In this document: positions 18,493-25,112 of the stretch, one piece after another | Layout: the number at the start of each line of letters is the position of its first letter | Position numbering within the stretch: position 1 is the stretch's first letter | Origin: Thermus thermophilus | GTDB taxonomy: Bacteria > Deinococcota > Deinococci > Deinococcales > Thermaceae | Assembly (NCBI RefSeq): GCF_019974155.1 | Contig: NZ_AP025158.1 | Coordinates: forward strand, 496,001-560,000 | Direction: 5' to 3' | Length of the DNA: 64,000 nucleotides | Translations under genes and position numbers: made by a program | The notes under the pieces: generated by a model | What the model was told of the DNA's origin: nothing | The model's database searches: none | The model's input: only the letters and a program-made list of their open reading frames with translations

Positions 18493-19526
18493 AGCTCGGT
18501 GAAGGCTTCCACCAACCGGGGGTCAAACTGGTGGCCGGAGAACTCCTGGACCTCCCTTAGCGCTTCCTCGGGGGTCTTGGCCTCGCGGTAGGGGCGGCCC
18601 GCGGTCATGGCCTCGTAAGCGTCCGCCAGGCCCACGATGCGGGCTTCCTCGGGGATCTCGTGCCCGGCGAGCCGTTTTGGGTAGCCCCGCCCGTCCCAGC
18701 GCTCGTGGTGGTAGAGGATGACGTTGTAGACGAGCTGGTCAAAGGCCACCTTCCGCGCCGGGGAGAGGAGCTCGGCCCCCTTGGTGGTGTGGCTTTGGAT
18801 GAGGGCGAACTCTTGGGGGGTGAGGGTTCCGGGCTTGAGGAGGACGGCCTCGGGGATGGCGATCTTGCCGATGTCGTGGAGCCGGGCCGCCCGGTAGATG
18901 GCCTGGGCGTAGGCCTCGTCCCCGTTTTTTATCTTCCGGGCCAGGTCGCGGGAGATGTCCGCCACGCGCTCGGAGTGGAGGCGGGTCATGGGGTCCTTGG
19001 CCTCCAGGGCGTTCATGAGAAGCTCCAGGGTGGTGTCAAAGGCCTGCTCCAGGCGCACCTTCTCGTCCCAGTAGAAGCGGCTGTAGTAGAGGGGGATGAG
19101 GAAGAAGAGCACCGTCCACCCGCCCCAGCCCGCGAGAAGGGGCGTCTCGTAGGCCCGGGCCAGGAGGAGGGCGATGGGGGAGAGGAGGAGGTAGCTGGCA
19201 GCAATCCACGCGGAGTTTTTGCGCCAAACCTCTCGCCATGGGACGTTGTTGGCCAGGTGGATGGCGGTGGTCACCAGGGTGGTGTTGGCGAGAAAAAAGG
19301 CCAGGGAGGCCGCGGCGATGCCCACCCCTGCGGATAGGTTCCAGGAACCGAGGTAAAGGGGGTTCTGCTGGAAAAACTGCCAGGCCAGGGCCGCCAGGGC
19401 GGTGGCCAGGCCGTCCTGGGAGCGGTTGAAGAGCTCCTTGTACCAGACCTTACGGCTCCATTGAAAGAGGAAGCTGAAAAGAGGGGGAATCCATGGAGGC
19501 GTTAAAACTACCAGCGCAAGAGCAAA
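18345..19526 (-). pseudogene. HD-GYP domain protein, 3' fragment (split by an IS)
   Basis: The larger, downstream part of a gene cut by the IS at 19531-20445. It encodes further membrane helices (about 19200-19500) and a full HD-GYP domain with LHDIGKIAIPEAVLLKPG, SHTTKGAELL, YHHERWDGRGYP and LADAYEAMTAGRPYR, motifs of cyclic-di-GMP phosphodiesterases. Removing the IS and one 4-bp duplicate joins this frame exactly to the fragment at 20446-20670, giving a 468-residue protein. The remaining frame stays open into the IS to 19586, so a truncated protein could still be made if transcribed. The 3' end overlaps the DUF5317 gene. Confidence 0.88.
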
Positions 19527-19530
19527 AATA

Positions 19531-19544
19531 CCTTCGTGTGCTAC
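19531..19544 (+). repeat. Left terminal inverted repeat of the IS
   Basis: CCTTCGTGTGCTAC, perfectly complementary to 20432-20445. The preceding AATA (19527-19530) is the target-site duplicate. Confidence 0.92.
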
Positions 19545-19584
19545 TTGATCTGGACCCCCGGGGTGTGAAAAAAGAGGGGGTGCC

Positions 19585-20430
19585 ATGCGGCAAGATCGTG
19601 AGCACCCCCTTTACCATCTTGACGCAGAGACCCTTCTCGTGGCTATCTACGTCTGGGTAGATGACGAACTGAAAGCCCTGCAGGCCCAAGGATTCAAGCT
19701 CCCCCCAAAGCAAAAGCACCAGAAGGCCACCCTGGCCGAGCTCTTGACCCTCGCCATCTTCGTCCTGTTGCAAGGCCAGGACCTCGCCAAAGGCTACCTG
19801 GCCGCCAAGACCACCCTCAAGGCCTACTTCCCCTCCCTCCCCCACCTCTCCCGCTTCTACCGGGTCCTTCAGAAGGCTCAGGGGTTGTTGGCTCACCTGG
19901 CCATAAGGCTCTCCGGAGGGCAAGGTCTTCTGCAGGTGGTGGACCTCAAACCCATCCCCCTGGCCCACGGCCACCGGATTCACGGCTTGGACCTTCCTGA
20001 GGCCGCTGTGGGGGTGGGCCCCCTGGGGGCTTTCGCGGGCTACGTTCTCATGCCGGTGATGAACGAGCGCGGCCTCTTTTTTCGTTGGGCTATCCTCCCC
20101 GGGAATGCCCGGGAGACCTGGGGGAGGGACCTGCTGGACGGTCTGCCCGCGGTCTTGGGGGACCGGGGCTTTCGCTGGGTCCAGGGGGTCAAGACGCCAC
20201 CCTATCGGGTCAGGGGAGGAACGGTGGTGGAGACGGGATGGAAAGAGTGGATGGGGAGGGTACGGAACTGGATTGAGACGCGGTTTAGCGTGATGGTGCG
20301 GTCTTTGGGGCTTCATCGGATAGAAGCGCGGTCCTACTGGGGGCTGGTGGCCCGGGTGAATCTCATCCTGCTCGTTCACAACCTCATACGTAGCCGGGTG
20401 CTTCTCAGGATGGCCGGGGTGGAGCTATGA
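19585..20430 (+). CDS. IS982-family-like transposase
   Basis: 281 residues, DDE-type. The N-terminal IYVWVDDELKAL, the central LLQVVDLKPIPL with a catalytic Asp, and the C-terminal RNWIETRFSVMVRSLGLHR / RSYWGLVARVNLILLVHNL segments resemble the IS982 group; the Glu of IETRFS is the probable third catalytic residue. One intact frame nearly fills the element, and its stop lies 1 nt before the right inverted repeat. No frameshift is seen, so the element is probably active. Family assignment is from memory of motifs, so a related IS4/IS5-superfamily group is possible. Confidence 0.85.
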   Translation: MRQDREHPLYHLDAETLLVAIYVWVDDELKALQAQGFKLPPKQKHQKATLAELLTLAIFVLLQGQDLAKGYLAAKTTLKAYFPSLPHLSRFYRVLQKAQGLLAHLAIRLSGGQGLLQVVDLKPIPLAHGHRIHGLDLPEAAVGVGPLGAFAGYVLMPVMNERGLFFRWAILPGNARETWGRDLLDGLPAVLGDRGFRWVQGVKTPPYRVRGGTVVETGWKEWMGRVRNWIETRFSVMVRSLGLHRIEARSYWGLVARVNLILLVHNLIRSRVLLRMAGVEL

Positions 20431-20431
20431 G

Positions 20432-20445
20432 GTAGCACACGAAGG
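20432..20445 (-). repeat. Right terminal inverted repeat of the IS
   Basis: Exact inverse of 19531-19544, followed by the second AATA duplicate at 20446-20449. Confidence 0.92.
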
Positions 20446-20670
20446 AATAAAAAGTTGGCTCATGCTGGCGCTCAGGGGAAGAGGTACACGAACAAAGACG
20501 CTCCACAGTATGAGTCCGCCCCAGAAAAGCAAGTCCAAAAGGCCCCAACGTATAGGTGTATCTCTATAACCCCAGAGTAAAAAGCCCTCAAGGGTCAGAA
20601 AGGTCAGAAAGGCCGAAAGAACCAAAAAGAGCACCCGCGGCGGGGGAAGCTCCAGGCGTCTAAAGGCCAT
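20446..20670 (-). pseudogene. HD-GYP domain protein, 5' fragment (membrane N-terminus)
   Basis: The first 75 codons of the split gene, from ATG at 20670. They encode two or three hydrophobic segments (PPRVLFLVLSAFLTFLTLEG and the following WGLLDLLFWGGLILWSVFV). The codon ATT in the AATA duplicate is followed by TTT on the far side (19526), so the original protein continued Ser-Gln-Leu-Phe-Ile-Phe-Ala-Leu-Ala-Leu. In the present state, translation ends six codons into the IS. A TACACT hexamer 9 nt before the ATG suggests a leaderless transcript. Confidence 0.85.
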
Positions 20671-20679
20671 GGTGGCTTG

Positions 20680-20708
20680 AGTGTAGCAAATTCCTCTCCT
20701 CCAGGCAA
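20680..20708 (-). promoter_or_regulatory. Promoter of the HD-GYP gene
   Basis: Minus strand: TTGCCT (20703-20708), 17-bp spacer, TACACT (20680-20685); ATG follows 9 nt later. It begins immediately past the terminator of the small peptide gene. Confidence 0.55.
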
Positions 20709-20734
20709 GAAAAAAGGGCCAGCTTCACTGGCCC
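20708..20734 (-). terminator. Rho-independent terminator of the 29-residue peptide gene
   Basis: GGGCCAG stem (20728-20734 with 20716-20722) with a 5-nt loop and TTTTTT on the minus strand (20710-20715). It starts only 5 bp after the peptide stop codon, so the peptide mRNA is short and monocistronic. Confidence 0.85.
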
Positions 20735-20739
20735 TGTCT

Positions 20740-20829
20740 TTACTCCCAGTGCATAGAAGCCCCAGCCGCGAGCCCGAGAGCGATCAAGCTGCCGAGAAGA
20801 ACCAACACGCGCGCGATCAGCTTCTTCAT
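20740..20829 (-). CDS. Small hydrophobic single-helix peptide (29 aa)
   Basis: A 29-residue frame: Met-Lys-Lys-Leu-Ile-Ala-Arg, a continuous hydrophobic stretch of about 18 residues, then Ala-Ser-Met-His-Trp-Glu. GGAGG at 20837-20841 lies 7 nt before the ATG at 20829 (an in-frame ATG at 20835 is too close to it). It has its own strong promoter (20886-20914) and terminator (20708-20734), which is much better evidence than the frame alone. It could be a membrane micropeptide, a signalling peptide or a type I toxin-like peptide; no homologue is recognised. The HD-GYP gene starts 70 bp downstream. Confidence 0.7.
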   Translation of the reverse strand: MKKLIARVLVLLGSLIALGLAAGASMHWE

Positions 20830-20885
20830 CTTCATCCCTCCTTTTCTTCCGCTTCCGGGGGGTCGGCCCCGTCTGCTTGTCTTTC

Positions 20886-20914
20886 ACTTTAGGGGGGGTC
20901 GTCAATACTGTCAA
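20886..20914 (-). promoter_or_regulatory. Promoter of the 29-residue peptide gene
   Basis: Minus strand: perfect -35 TTGACA (20909-20914), 17-bp spacer ending in seven C, -10 TAAAGT (20886-20891). It leaves a leader of about 50 nt before the ATG. Confidence 0.8.
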
Positions 20915-20992
20915 GAGGGGAAGAATAGGTATCAGCACGCAATAGATTGCTTTACTCCTCACATAATCCTGGAATGGTTAGTATCTTGCTTT

Positions 20993-21090
20993 AGCCTAGC
21001 ACAGACCGGCGCCGCTAGGCTTGGTGGGTAAACCCGGGGGTAGGGCCTGGGGTCCTTGCGGACGTCCAGGCCCCGGCGAACCCCTACCGC
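20993..21090. other. Structured non-coding stretch, possible small RNA
   Basis: The gene-free interval 20915-21178 contains nested inverted repeats. Stem A is 20993-21000 with 21014-21021 (8 bp). Stem B is 21039-21045 with 21082-21088 (7 bp), enclosing 21046-21050 with 21066-21070 (5 bp) and 21052-21055 with 21060-21063 (4 bp, TTGC loop). An alternative 8-bp pairing joins 21043-21050 with 21066-21073. The series of aligned stems is more than random GC content would suggest, but the strand and promoter are unclear, and it fits no RNA family I recognise. The rest of the interval (21091-21178) holds a G-run and nothing else notable. Confidence 0.35.
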
Positions 21091-21178
21091 CTCATACCCT
21101 CGCCTCCAAGGGGGGGGAGGGAAGCGTAGGCGTGACGCGCGTCGCCCCCTTCTCGCCCAGTTTAACAACCCACCAAAG

Positions 21179-21207
21179 CAAAACGCCCGCTCCAAGGTGA
21201 GCGGGCG
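21179..21207 (-). terminator. Terminator of the tRNA-Asp/tRNA-Phe transcript
   Basis: Stem GCCCGCTC (21199-21206 with 21085-type partner at 21185-21192), loop of 6 nt, followed by TTTTGCTTT on the minus strand. It lies 14 bp after tRNA-Phe. Confidence 0.85.
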
Positions 21208-21220
21208 CCAGGCTCGTCCT

Positions 21221-21296
21221 TGGTGCCGAGGGGCGGAATCGAACCGCCGACACTGCGATTTTCAGTCGCATGCTCTACCAACTGAGCTACCTCGGC
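21221..21296 (-). tRNA. tRNA-Phe (anticodon GAA)
   Basis: 76 nt, cloverleaf complete with encoded CCA. Acceptor GCCGAGG pairs with the 3' end, D-arm GCTC..GAGC, anticodon arm GCGACTGAAAATCGC with GAA, and T-arm GGTTCGATTCC. It lies one base after tRNA-Asp in a single transcription unit. Confidence 0.97.
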
Positions 21297-21297
21297 G

Positions 21298-21374
21298 TGG
21301 CGGCCCCGACGGGACTCGAACCCGCGATCTCCCACGTGACAGGCGGGTGTGTTAACCAACTACACCACGGGGCC
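21298..21374 (-). tRNA. tRNA-Asp (anticodon GTC)
   Basis: 77 nt with encoded CCA. Acceptor GGCCCCG, D-arm with TAGTTGGTTAACAC, anticodon arm CCGCCTGTCACGTGG with GTC, T-arm GGGTTCGAGTCCC. First gene of the tRNA pair, transcribed from the promoter at 21418-21446. Confidence 0.97.
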
Positions 21375-21417
21375 TTGGGTTGTCGCCGGGTCGGGGGCGT
21401 CCGACCGGGCACTTAGG

Positions 21418-21446
21418 ATGATAATCGGGCGTGCGGCGAGTGTCAA
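21418..21446 (-). promoter_or_regulatory. Promoter of the tRNA-Asp/tRNA-Phe unit
   Basis: Minus strand: -35 TTGACA (21441-21446), 17-bp spacer, -10 TATCAT (21418-21423). Near-consensus, as expected for stable RNA. On the plus strand a GATAAT at 21420-21425 overlaps it and could serve the divergent gene starting GTG at 21431. Confidence 0.85.
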
Positions 21447-21805
21447 GCTTGACCTGGAGCGAGGTTCTTGGCTACCACCGGACGCGAAAGGGGATCGGGA
21501 GGCGGAGCCTTTTGGTGGACCGGGGGGAGTCGGGCTACCGCAACCGCTTCCTCCCGGACGGCCGCATCCTCTATATGGGCGAGGGAAAGCGGGGGGACCA
21601 GGAGCCCGTGGGGGGGAACCTGCGCCTTCTCCTCGCCCACCGGGAGGGTACGCCCTTAAGGGTCTTCCTCCGGGAGAGGCCCGGGGTCTGGCGCGACCTG
21701 GGGTGCTACCGGGTGGAGGGGTGGCGGTACGCCCTCTTGGAGGAGGAGGGGAGGTGGGTCTACTGGTTCACCCTCGCCCCAGGTGGATGCGAAGGAGCCC
21801 CTTGA
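21431..21805 (+). CDS. Uncharacterised 124-aa protein, possible SRA-like (ScoMcrA-type) domain
   Basis: A basic 124-residue protein. The central segment RNRFLPDGRILYMGEGKRGDQ followed by Gly-Gly-Asn-Leu-Arg, and later Gly-Cys-Tyr-Arg-Val-Glu-Gly-Trp, resembles the GEGxxGDQxxxxGN pattern of SRA-like heads attached to HNH/McrA-type endonucleases. Here no nuclease domain follows. GTG 21431 fits a leaderless start 5 nt after GATAAT; GTG 21440 or TTG 21449 are alternatives. Its 3' end overlaps coaX by 38 nt on the other strand. Domain assignment is from memory of motif shape and is tentative; it could be a remnant or a stand-alone modified-base reader. Confidence 0.6.
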   Translation: MRRVSSLTWSEVLGYHRTRKGIGRRSLLVDRGESGYRNRFLPDGRILYMGEGKRGDQEPVGGNLRLLLAHREGTPLRVFLRERPGVWRDLGCYRVEGWRYALLEEEGRWVYWFTLAPGGCEGAP

Positions 21806-22526
21806 GGGTGAGGTCCTCGTCCACCACGTCAAAGCAGGGGCAGAGGGGCCTAAGGGTCTCGGCGAAGCCCCCCGTGGCGATCACCAGGGCCTCCCCGGCC
21901 TCCTCCTTGAAGCGGCGCACCATCCCCTCCACCAGGGCGGCGTACCCCAGGACGAGGCCGGAGCGGAGGGCCTCGAGGGTGTTCTTGCCCACCACGCCCT
22001 TGGGCGGGGTGAGGTCTATGCGGGGGAGCTTGGCGGTCCGTTGGGCCAGGGCGTCCGCCGCGGTCTGGGGGCCGATGGCGATGGCCCCGCCCAGGTAGCG
22101 GTTGGGCGCCTCCACCAGGTCAAAGGTGGTGGCGGTGCCGAAGTCCACCACGATGTAGCGCCCCGTGGGGCTCGGGTAGGCCAGGGCGCCCACGGCGTTC
22201 ACCAGGCGGTCGGCTCCGGCCTCCCTGGGGTTGTCTATGAGGACCTCGAGGCCCGTGTCCGCCGCCTCCACCACCCGGGCCTCCACCCCGAAGAGCCTTT
22301 CAATGGCCCGCTTCATCTCCCGCTCCACGGGGGGGACCACGCTGGAGAGGAGGGCGACCTTGGGGGGCGGGAGGTCCTCCAGGGCGAAGAGGTTTTTCAG
22401 GATGACCCGGTACTCGCTTTCCATCCGCATCCGGTCCGTGTGGATGCGGAAGTGGGCGATGAGTTCTTCCCCGGAGAAGAGCCCTAAGGCGGTGGAGGTG
22501 TTGCCGATGTCCACCGCGAGGAGCAT
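21768..22526 (-). CDS. coaX: Type III pantothenate kinase
   Basis: First step of CoA biosynthesis: ATP-dependent phosphorylation of pantothenate, in the ASKHA fold. N-terminal LLAVDIGNTSTALGLF, central PREAGADRLVNAVGA, VDFGTATTFDLV and C-terminal VIATGGFAETL blocks are CoaX signatures. 252 residues is normal. The ATG overlaps the upstream osmC-type stop by one base, so both genes are probably on one mRNA. Confidence 0.96.
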   Translation of the reverse strand: MLLAVDIGNTSTALGLFSGEELIAHFRIHTDRMRMESEYRVILKNLFALEDLPPPKVALLSSVVPPVEREMKRAIERLFGVEARVVEAADTGLEVLIDNPREAGADRLVNAVGALAYPSPTGRYIVVDFGTATTFDLVEAPNRYLGGAIAIGPQTAADALAQRTAKLPRIDLTPPKGVVGKNTLEALRSGLVLGYAALVEGMVRRFKEEAGEALVIATGGFAETLRPLCPCFDVVDEDLTLKGLLRIHLGRG

Positions 22527-22951
22527 CAGCCCTCTCCTTCCTCCCCCTCCCAGGGCTCCAGGACGACCCGGGTGGTGATCTCGGCGTTGAGGGTGGCGGA
22601 GACGGAGCAGTACTTGGTGTGGGAGAGGTGGACGGCCCGCTCCAGGGCCTCGAGGGTCACCCCCGGCCCCGAGGCGATGTGGGTCACGGTGATGCGGGTG
22701 TAGCGCTTGGGGTGGGTCTCGGCCCTTTCCCCCTCCACCTCCACCCGGTAGCGGGCGAGGGGCTGCTTCTTCTTGCGCATGATGTCCACCACGTCGTAGG
22801 CGGTGCAGGCCCCGAGGGCCATGAGGAGGAGTTCCATGGGGCGGGGCCCGGTGGAGGGCTCGTCCCCGTCAATCATCACCTTGTCCCCCTTTTCGTTCAC
22901 GCCCAGGAAGCGGTGCCCCACGATCTGGTGGACCACGACCTTCTTCGTCAT
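22526..22951 (-). CDS. OsmC/Ohr family protein
   Basis: A 141-residue OsmC-fold protein; the family reduces organic hydroperoxides through a pair of cysteines. Visible are the glycine-rich PRPMELLLMALGACTAYDVVDIMRKK block with the first cysteine (about 49) and the later HLSHTKYCSVSATLN block with the second. It resembles the general OsmC (YhfA-like) branch rather than Ohr. It shares a short divergent intergenic region with the amidase gene; TAAAAT (22959-22964) lies 7 nt before the ATG. Confidence 0.9.
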   Translation of the reverse strand: MTKKVVVHQIVGHRFLGVNEKGDKVMIDGDEPSTGPRPMELLLMALGACTAYDVVDIMRKKKQPLARYRVEVEGERAETHPKRYTRITVTHIASGPGVTLEALERAVHLSHTKYCSVSATLNAEITTRVVLEPWEGEEGEG

Positions 22952-22958
22952 GAGCCGG

Positions 22959-22964
22959 ATTTTA
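22959..22964 (-). promoter_or_regulatory. -10 element of the osmC-type gene
   Basis: TAAAAT on the minus strand, 7 nt before the ATG at 22951; probable leaderless transcript. Confidence 0.5.
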
Positions 22965-22985
22965 CCAGGCCCTCATCCGGAGGGC

Positions 22986-22991
22986 TAGAAT
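22986..22991 (+). promoter_or_regulatory. -10 element of the amidase gene
   Basis: TAGAAT on the plus strand, 9 nt before the ATG at 23001; probable leaderless transcript. It is back to back with the osmC -10 element, 21 bp away. Confidence 0.5.
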
Positions 22992-23000
22992 GGGGCGTAG

Positions 23001-24083
23001 ATGCGCTTCCTTCTCCTCTTCCTCTGGCTTTGGGCCTGGGCTTGGGCCTTTCCCCGGGTGGGGGTCCACGAGGGCTACACCCGGGTCGTCTTTGACCTGC
23101 CCTCGGAGGAGGCGCGCTACACCCTGGAACGGCGGGAGAACCTCCTTGTGGTGGTGCTCTTGGGCCTAAAGGCCCCGCCCAAGGAGGAGGTGGTGAACTC
23201 CAAGGAGGTGGCCTCGGTCCAAACCCTTCCGGAGGGGGAAGGGGTCCGGGTCCTCATTCGCACCCAGGGGCCGGTGGAGGTGACCGTCTCCCGCTACAAG
23301 GCCCCCGAGCGCCTGGTTTTGGACCTGAGCCTCGCGCAAAAGGCCACCGCCCCCCCTCCGCCGCCGAAGCCCAAGCCCCCCGACCCCCCTAAGCCCGTGG
23401 TCCTCCTGGACCCGGGGCACGGCGGGGTGGACCCGGGGATGGTGGGGCACGTGGTGGAAAAGGAAGTGGTCCTGGACGTGGCCCTCCGCCTCAAGCGCCT
23501 CCTGGAGAAGGAGGGGATTGAGGTCCGCCTTACCCGGGACAAGGACGTGCACCTCTCCCCCGACAAGCGGGAGGACCTTTCCCGGCGGGCGGCCATGGCG
23601 GACAGCTCCCGGGTGAACCTCTTCGTCTCCATCCACGTGAACGCCTCCCCCACCCACACCGCCCAAGGGGTGGAGGCCTACTACTTCGGCCGGGCCCAGG
23701 ACCCGAGGGTCCTCGCCCAGGTGATCCGGGAAAACGGCGGCGGGGATCTGGGTCGGCGCCTCACCGAGGAGGCCAAGAGCGTGGCGGAGCGGATCCTCAC
23801 GGACATCGTGGCCCAGGCGAACCAGCGCTACAGCCAGCGCCTGGCGGAAACCCTGGGCCGGAAGCTCTCCCAGGCCACGGGGAGCCCCTACCGGGGGAGT
23901 TTCCCCGGCGACTTCTTCGTCCTCCGCTACGCCAAGGTGCCGGCGGTCCTGGTGGAGATCGGTTTCGGGGACCACCCCGCCGAGGGGCGGAGGCTCGCCG
24001 AGGCGGCCTACCGGGAACGGGTGGCCCAGGGCCTGGCGGAGGGGATCCTCGCCTTCCTCGCCCAGGGGGCCTTTGCCCGCTAG
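23001..24083 (+). CDS. N-acetylmuramoyl-L-alanine amidase (AMIN plus Amidase_3)
   Basis: Cleaves the lactyl-peptide bond of peptidoglycan during septum splitting or remodelling. 360 residues: signal peptide (1-18), AMIN domain (about 20-115), Pro/Lys-rich linker (about 116-132), then the zinc amidase domain (about 135-355) with VVLLDPGHGGVDPG, FVSIHVNASP, the YYF segment and VLVEIGFGDHPAEG, which carries the catalytic glutamate. Resembles AmiC/AmiB. Ends overlap the convergent secreted-protein gene by 4 nt. Confidence 0.93.
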   Translation: MRFLLLFLWLWAWAWAFPRVGVHEGYTRVVFDLPSEEARYTLERRENLLVVVLLGLKAPPKEEVVNSKEVASVQTLPEGEGVRVLIRTQGPVEVTVSRYKAPERLVLDLSLAQKATAPPPPPKPKPPDPPKPVVLLDPGHGGVDPGMVGHVVEKEVVLDVALRLKRLLEKEGIEVRLTRDKDVHLSPDKREDLSRRAAMADSSRVNLFVSIHVNASPTHTAQGVEAYYFGRAQDPRVLAQVIRENGGGDLGRRLTEEAKSVAERILTDIVAQANQRYSQRLAETLGRKLSQATGSPYRGSFPGDFFVLRYAKVPAVLVEIGFGDHPAEGRRLAEAAYRERVAQGLAEGILAFLAQGAFAR

Positions 24084-25108
24084 GGCCTGGGGCAGGGCCT
24101 CTTGCCGGGCGAGGGGATCTTCCGGAAGGGGGCCGGATACCAGGAGAGGGGAAGGGGCGAGGCCTTGAGGGTCCAGGGCCTTTTGGGGAGGGTGAGGGGT
24201 TCCGTGCGGTAGGCCATGGGCTCCCCCGCCTCGGCCTCGAGGTTCAGGAAAAGCCCCTCCCCCTGGAAGAGGGCCCGGTAGGAGTACCCGTACGCCCAGG
24301 GAGGGTCCAAGGCCCGGAGGGAGGCCCAGGGGCCTCCCCCGTAGCGGGCTCCCCGGGGCCCGAGCCAGAGGCCCTGGAGGACGCCCGCCACCTCCGCCTC
24401 CCCCACGAGGTACGCCCCCTGCCAGGCCCTGAGGTAGTCAAAGCCGGGGCGGCGCAGGAGGCGGGCCTTTCCCCGAAGGAGTCCGGGCCAGTCCAGAACT
24501 AGGCCCTCCGAGTCCCCCTCCACCTCCAGGCGCCCCACCGCTCCCCGTTCCCCCAGGAAGCGGAGGTAGTCGTTTCCCGAAAAGCCGCTTTGGTAGCCCT
24601 GGGCGTAGCCGCCTTTGAGGCCGAGGAAGAAGGCGTCAAACCCCCCGGGGCCGGCCACGCGGCCCACCAGGAAGAGGACCCCCGCGCGGTAGAGCCCGCC
24701 GTAGGCGTACCCCTCCGCAGGCAGAGGGAGGCGGTAGGCCCGTGTTCCCTCCAGGACCAACGCCTGCCAGCCCTGGGGCCCCAGGTGGCCCCCCCAGGCG
24801 AAGCGGCCGTCGGTCCCCCAGAGGAGGCCTTGGCCGCCCACCAAGGCCGCGAGGGGTCGGCCCTCGGCGTCCAGGGTTACCCGGAGGAGGCGCTCCCCTA
24901 GGTGGCCCACCGCCAGGTACCCCCCGGGCCTTCGGGCCAGGCCGTAGAGGGCGGAGTTGGCCTCCCCCTCCAGGAGGTAGGCCCCCGCGGGGCCCAGGAT
25001 CAGGGCCTGGTGCCCCCCTTCCACCAGAAGCCGCCCCACCGCCACCTCGCCCAGGCCCGCGAAGAGGGCCGAGCCCAAGAGGGTGGAGAGGAGCAGGCAG
25101 GAGGGCAT
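24080..25108 (-). CDS. Secreted protein of unknown function, probable beta-propeller-like repeats
   Basis: 342 residues with an N-terminal signal (CLLLSTLLGSALFAGLGE). The body is rich in Gly, Leu and Tyr with recurring short strands such as YGLARRPGGYLAVGHLG and YAYGGLYRAGVLFLVGRV, which suggest a beta-propeller or another all-beta repeat fold; no catalytic motif. It follows the Ser/Thr kinase gene after 4 nt, so the two are co-transcribed. Possibly an extracytoplasmic partner of the kinase, which is only inferred from context. Confidence 0.75.
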   Translation of the reverse strand: MPSCLLLSTLLGSALFAGLGEVAVGRLLVEGGHQALILGPAGAYLLEGEANSALYGLARRPGGYLAVGHLGERLLRVTLDAEGRPLAALVGGQGLLWGTDGRFAWGGHLGPQGWQALVLEGTRAYRLPLPAEGYAYGGLYRAGVLFLVGRVAGPGGFDAFFLGLKGGYAQGYQSGFSGNDYLRFLGERGAVGRLEVEGDSEGLVLDWPGLLRGKARLLRRPGFDYLRAWQGAYLVGEAEVAGVLQGLWLGPRGARYGGGPWASLRALDPPWAYGYSYRALFQGEGLFLNLEAEAGEPMAYRTEPLTLPKRPWTLKASPLPLSWYPAPFRKIPSPGKRPCPRP

Positions 25109-25112
25109 GGCG

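Larger units (their letters stand above)
19531..20445 (+). mobile_element. IS982-like insertion sequence, 915 bp
   Basis: Bounded by perfect 14-bp inverted repeats (CCTTCGTGTGCTAC at 19531-19544 and its complement at 20432-20445) and flanked by a 4-bp direct repeat AATA (19527-19530 and 20446-20449). It contains a single intact transposase gene. The insertion splits an HD-GYP gene. The intact ends and the exact frame on excision indicate a recent event. Confidence 0.92.

Noticed and set aside
20660-20962. 100-codon frame across the micropeptide region on the minus strand
   Set aside because: It runs through a strong terminator and the promoter and has basic low-complexity sequence; the 29-codon frame has proper signals.
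20991-21021. Stem at 20993-21021 as a terminator
   Set aside because: No T tract on either side and no gene ending into it.
21056-21355. 99-codon frame on the plus strand over both tRNA genes
   Set aside because: Antisense to tRNA-Phe and tRNA-Asp; the translated pattern is a known artefact of tRNA complements.
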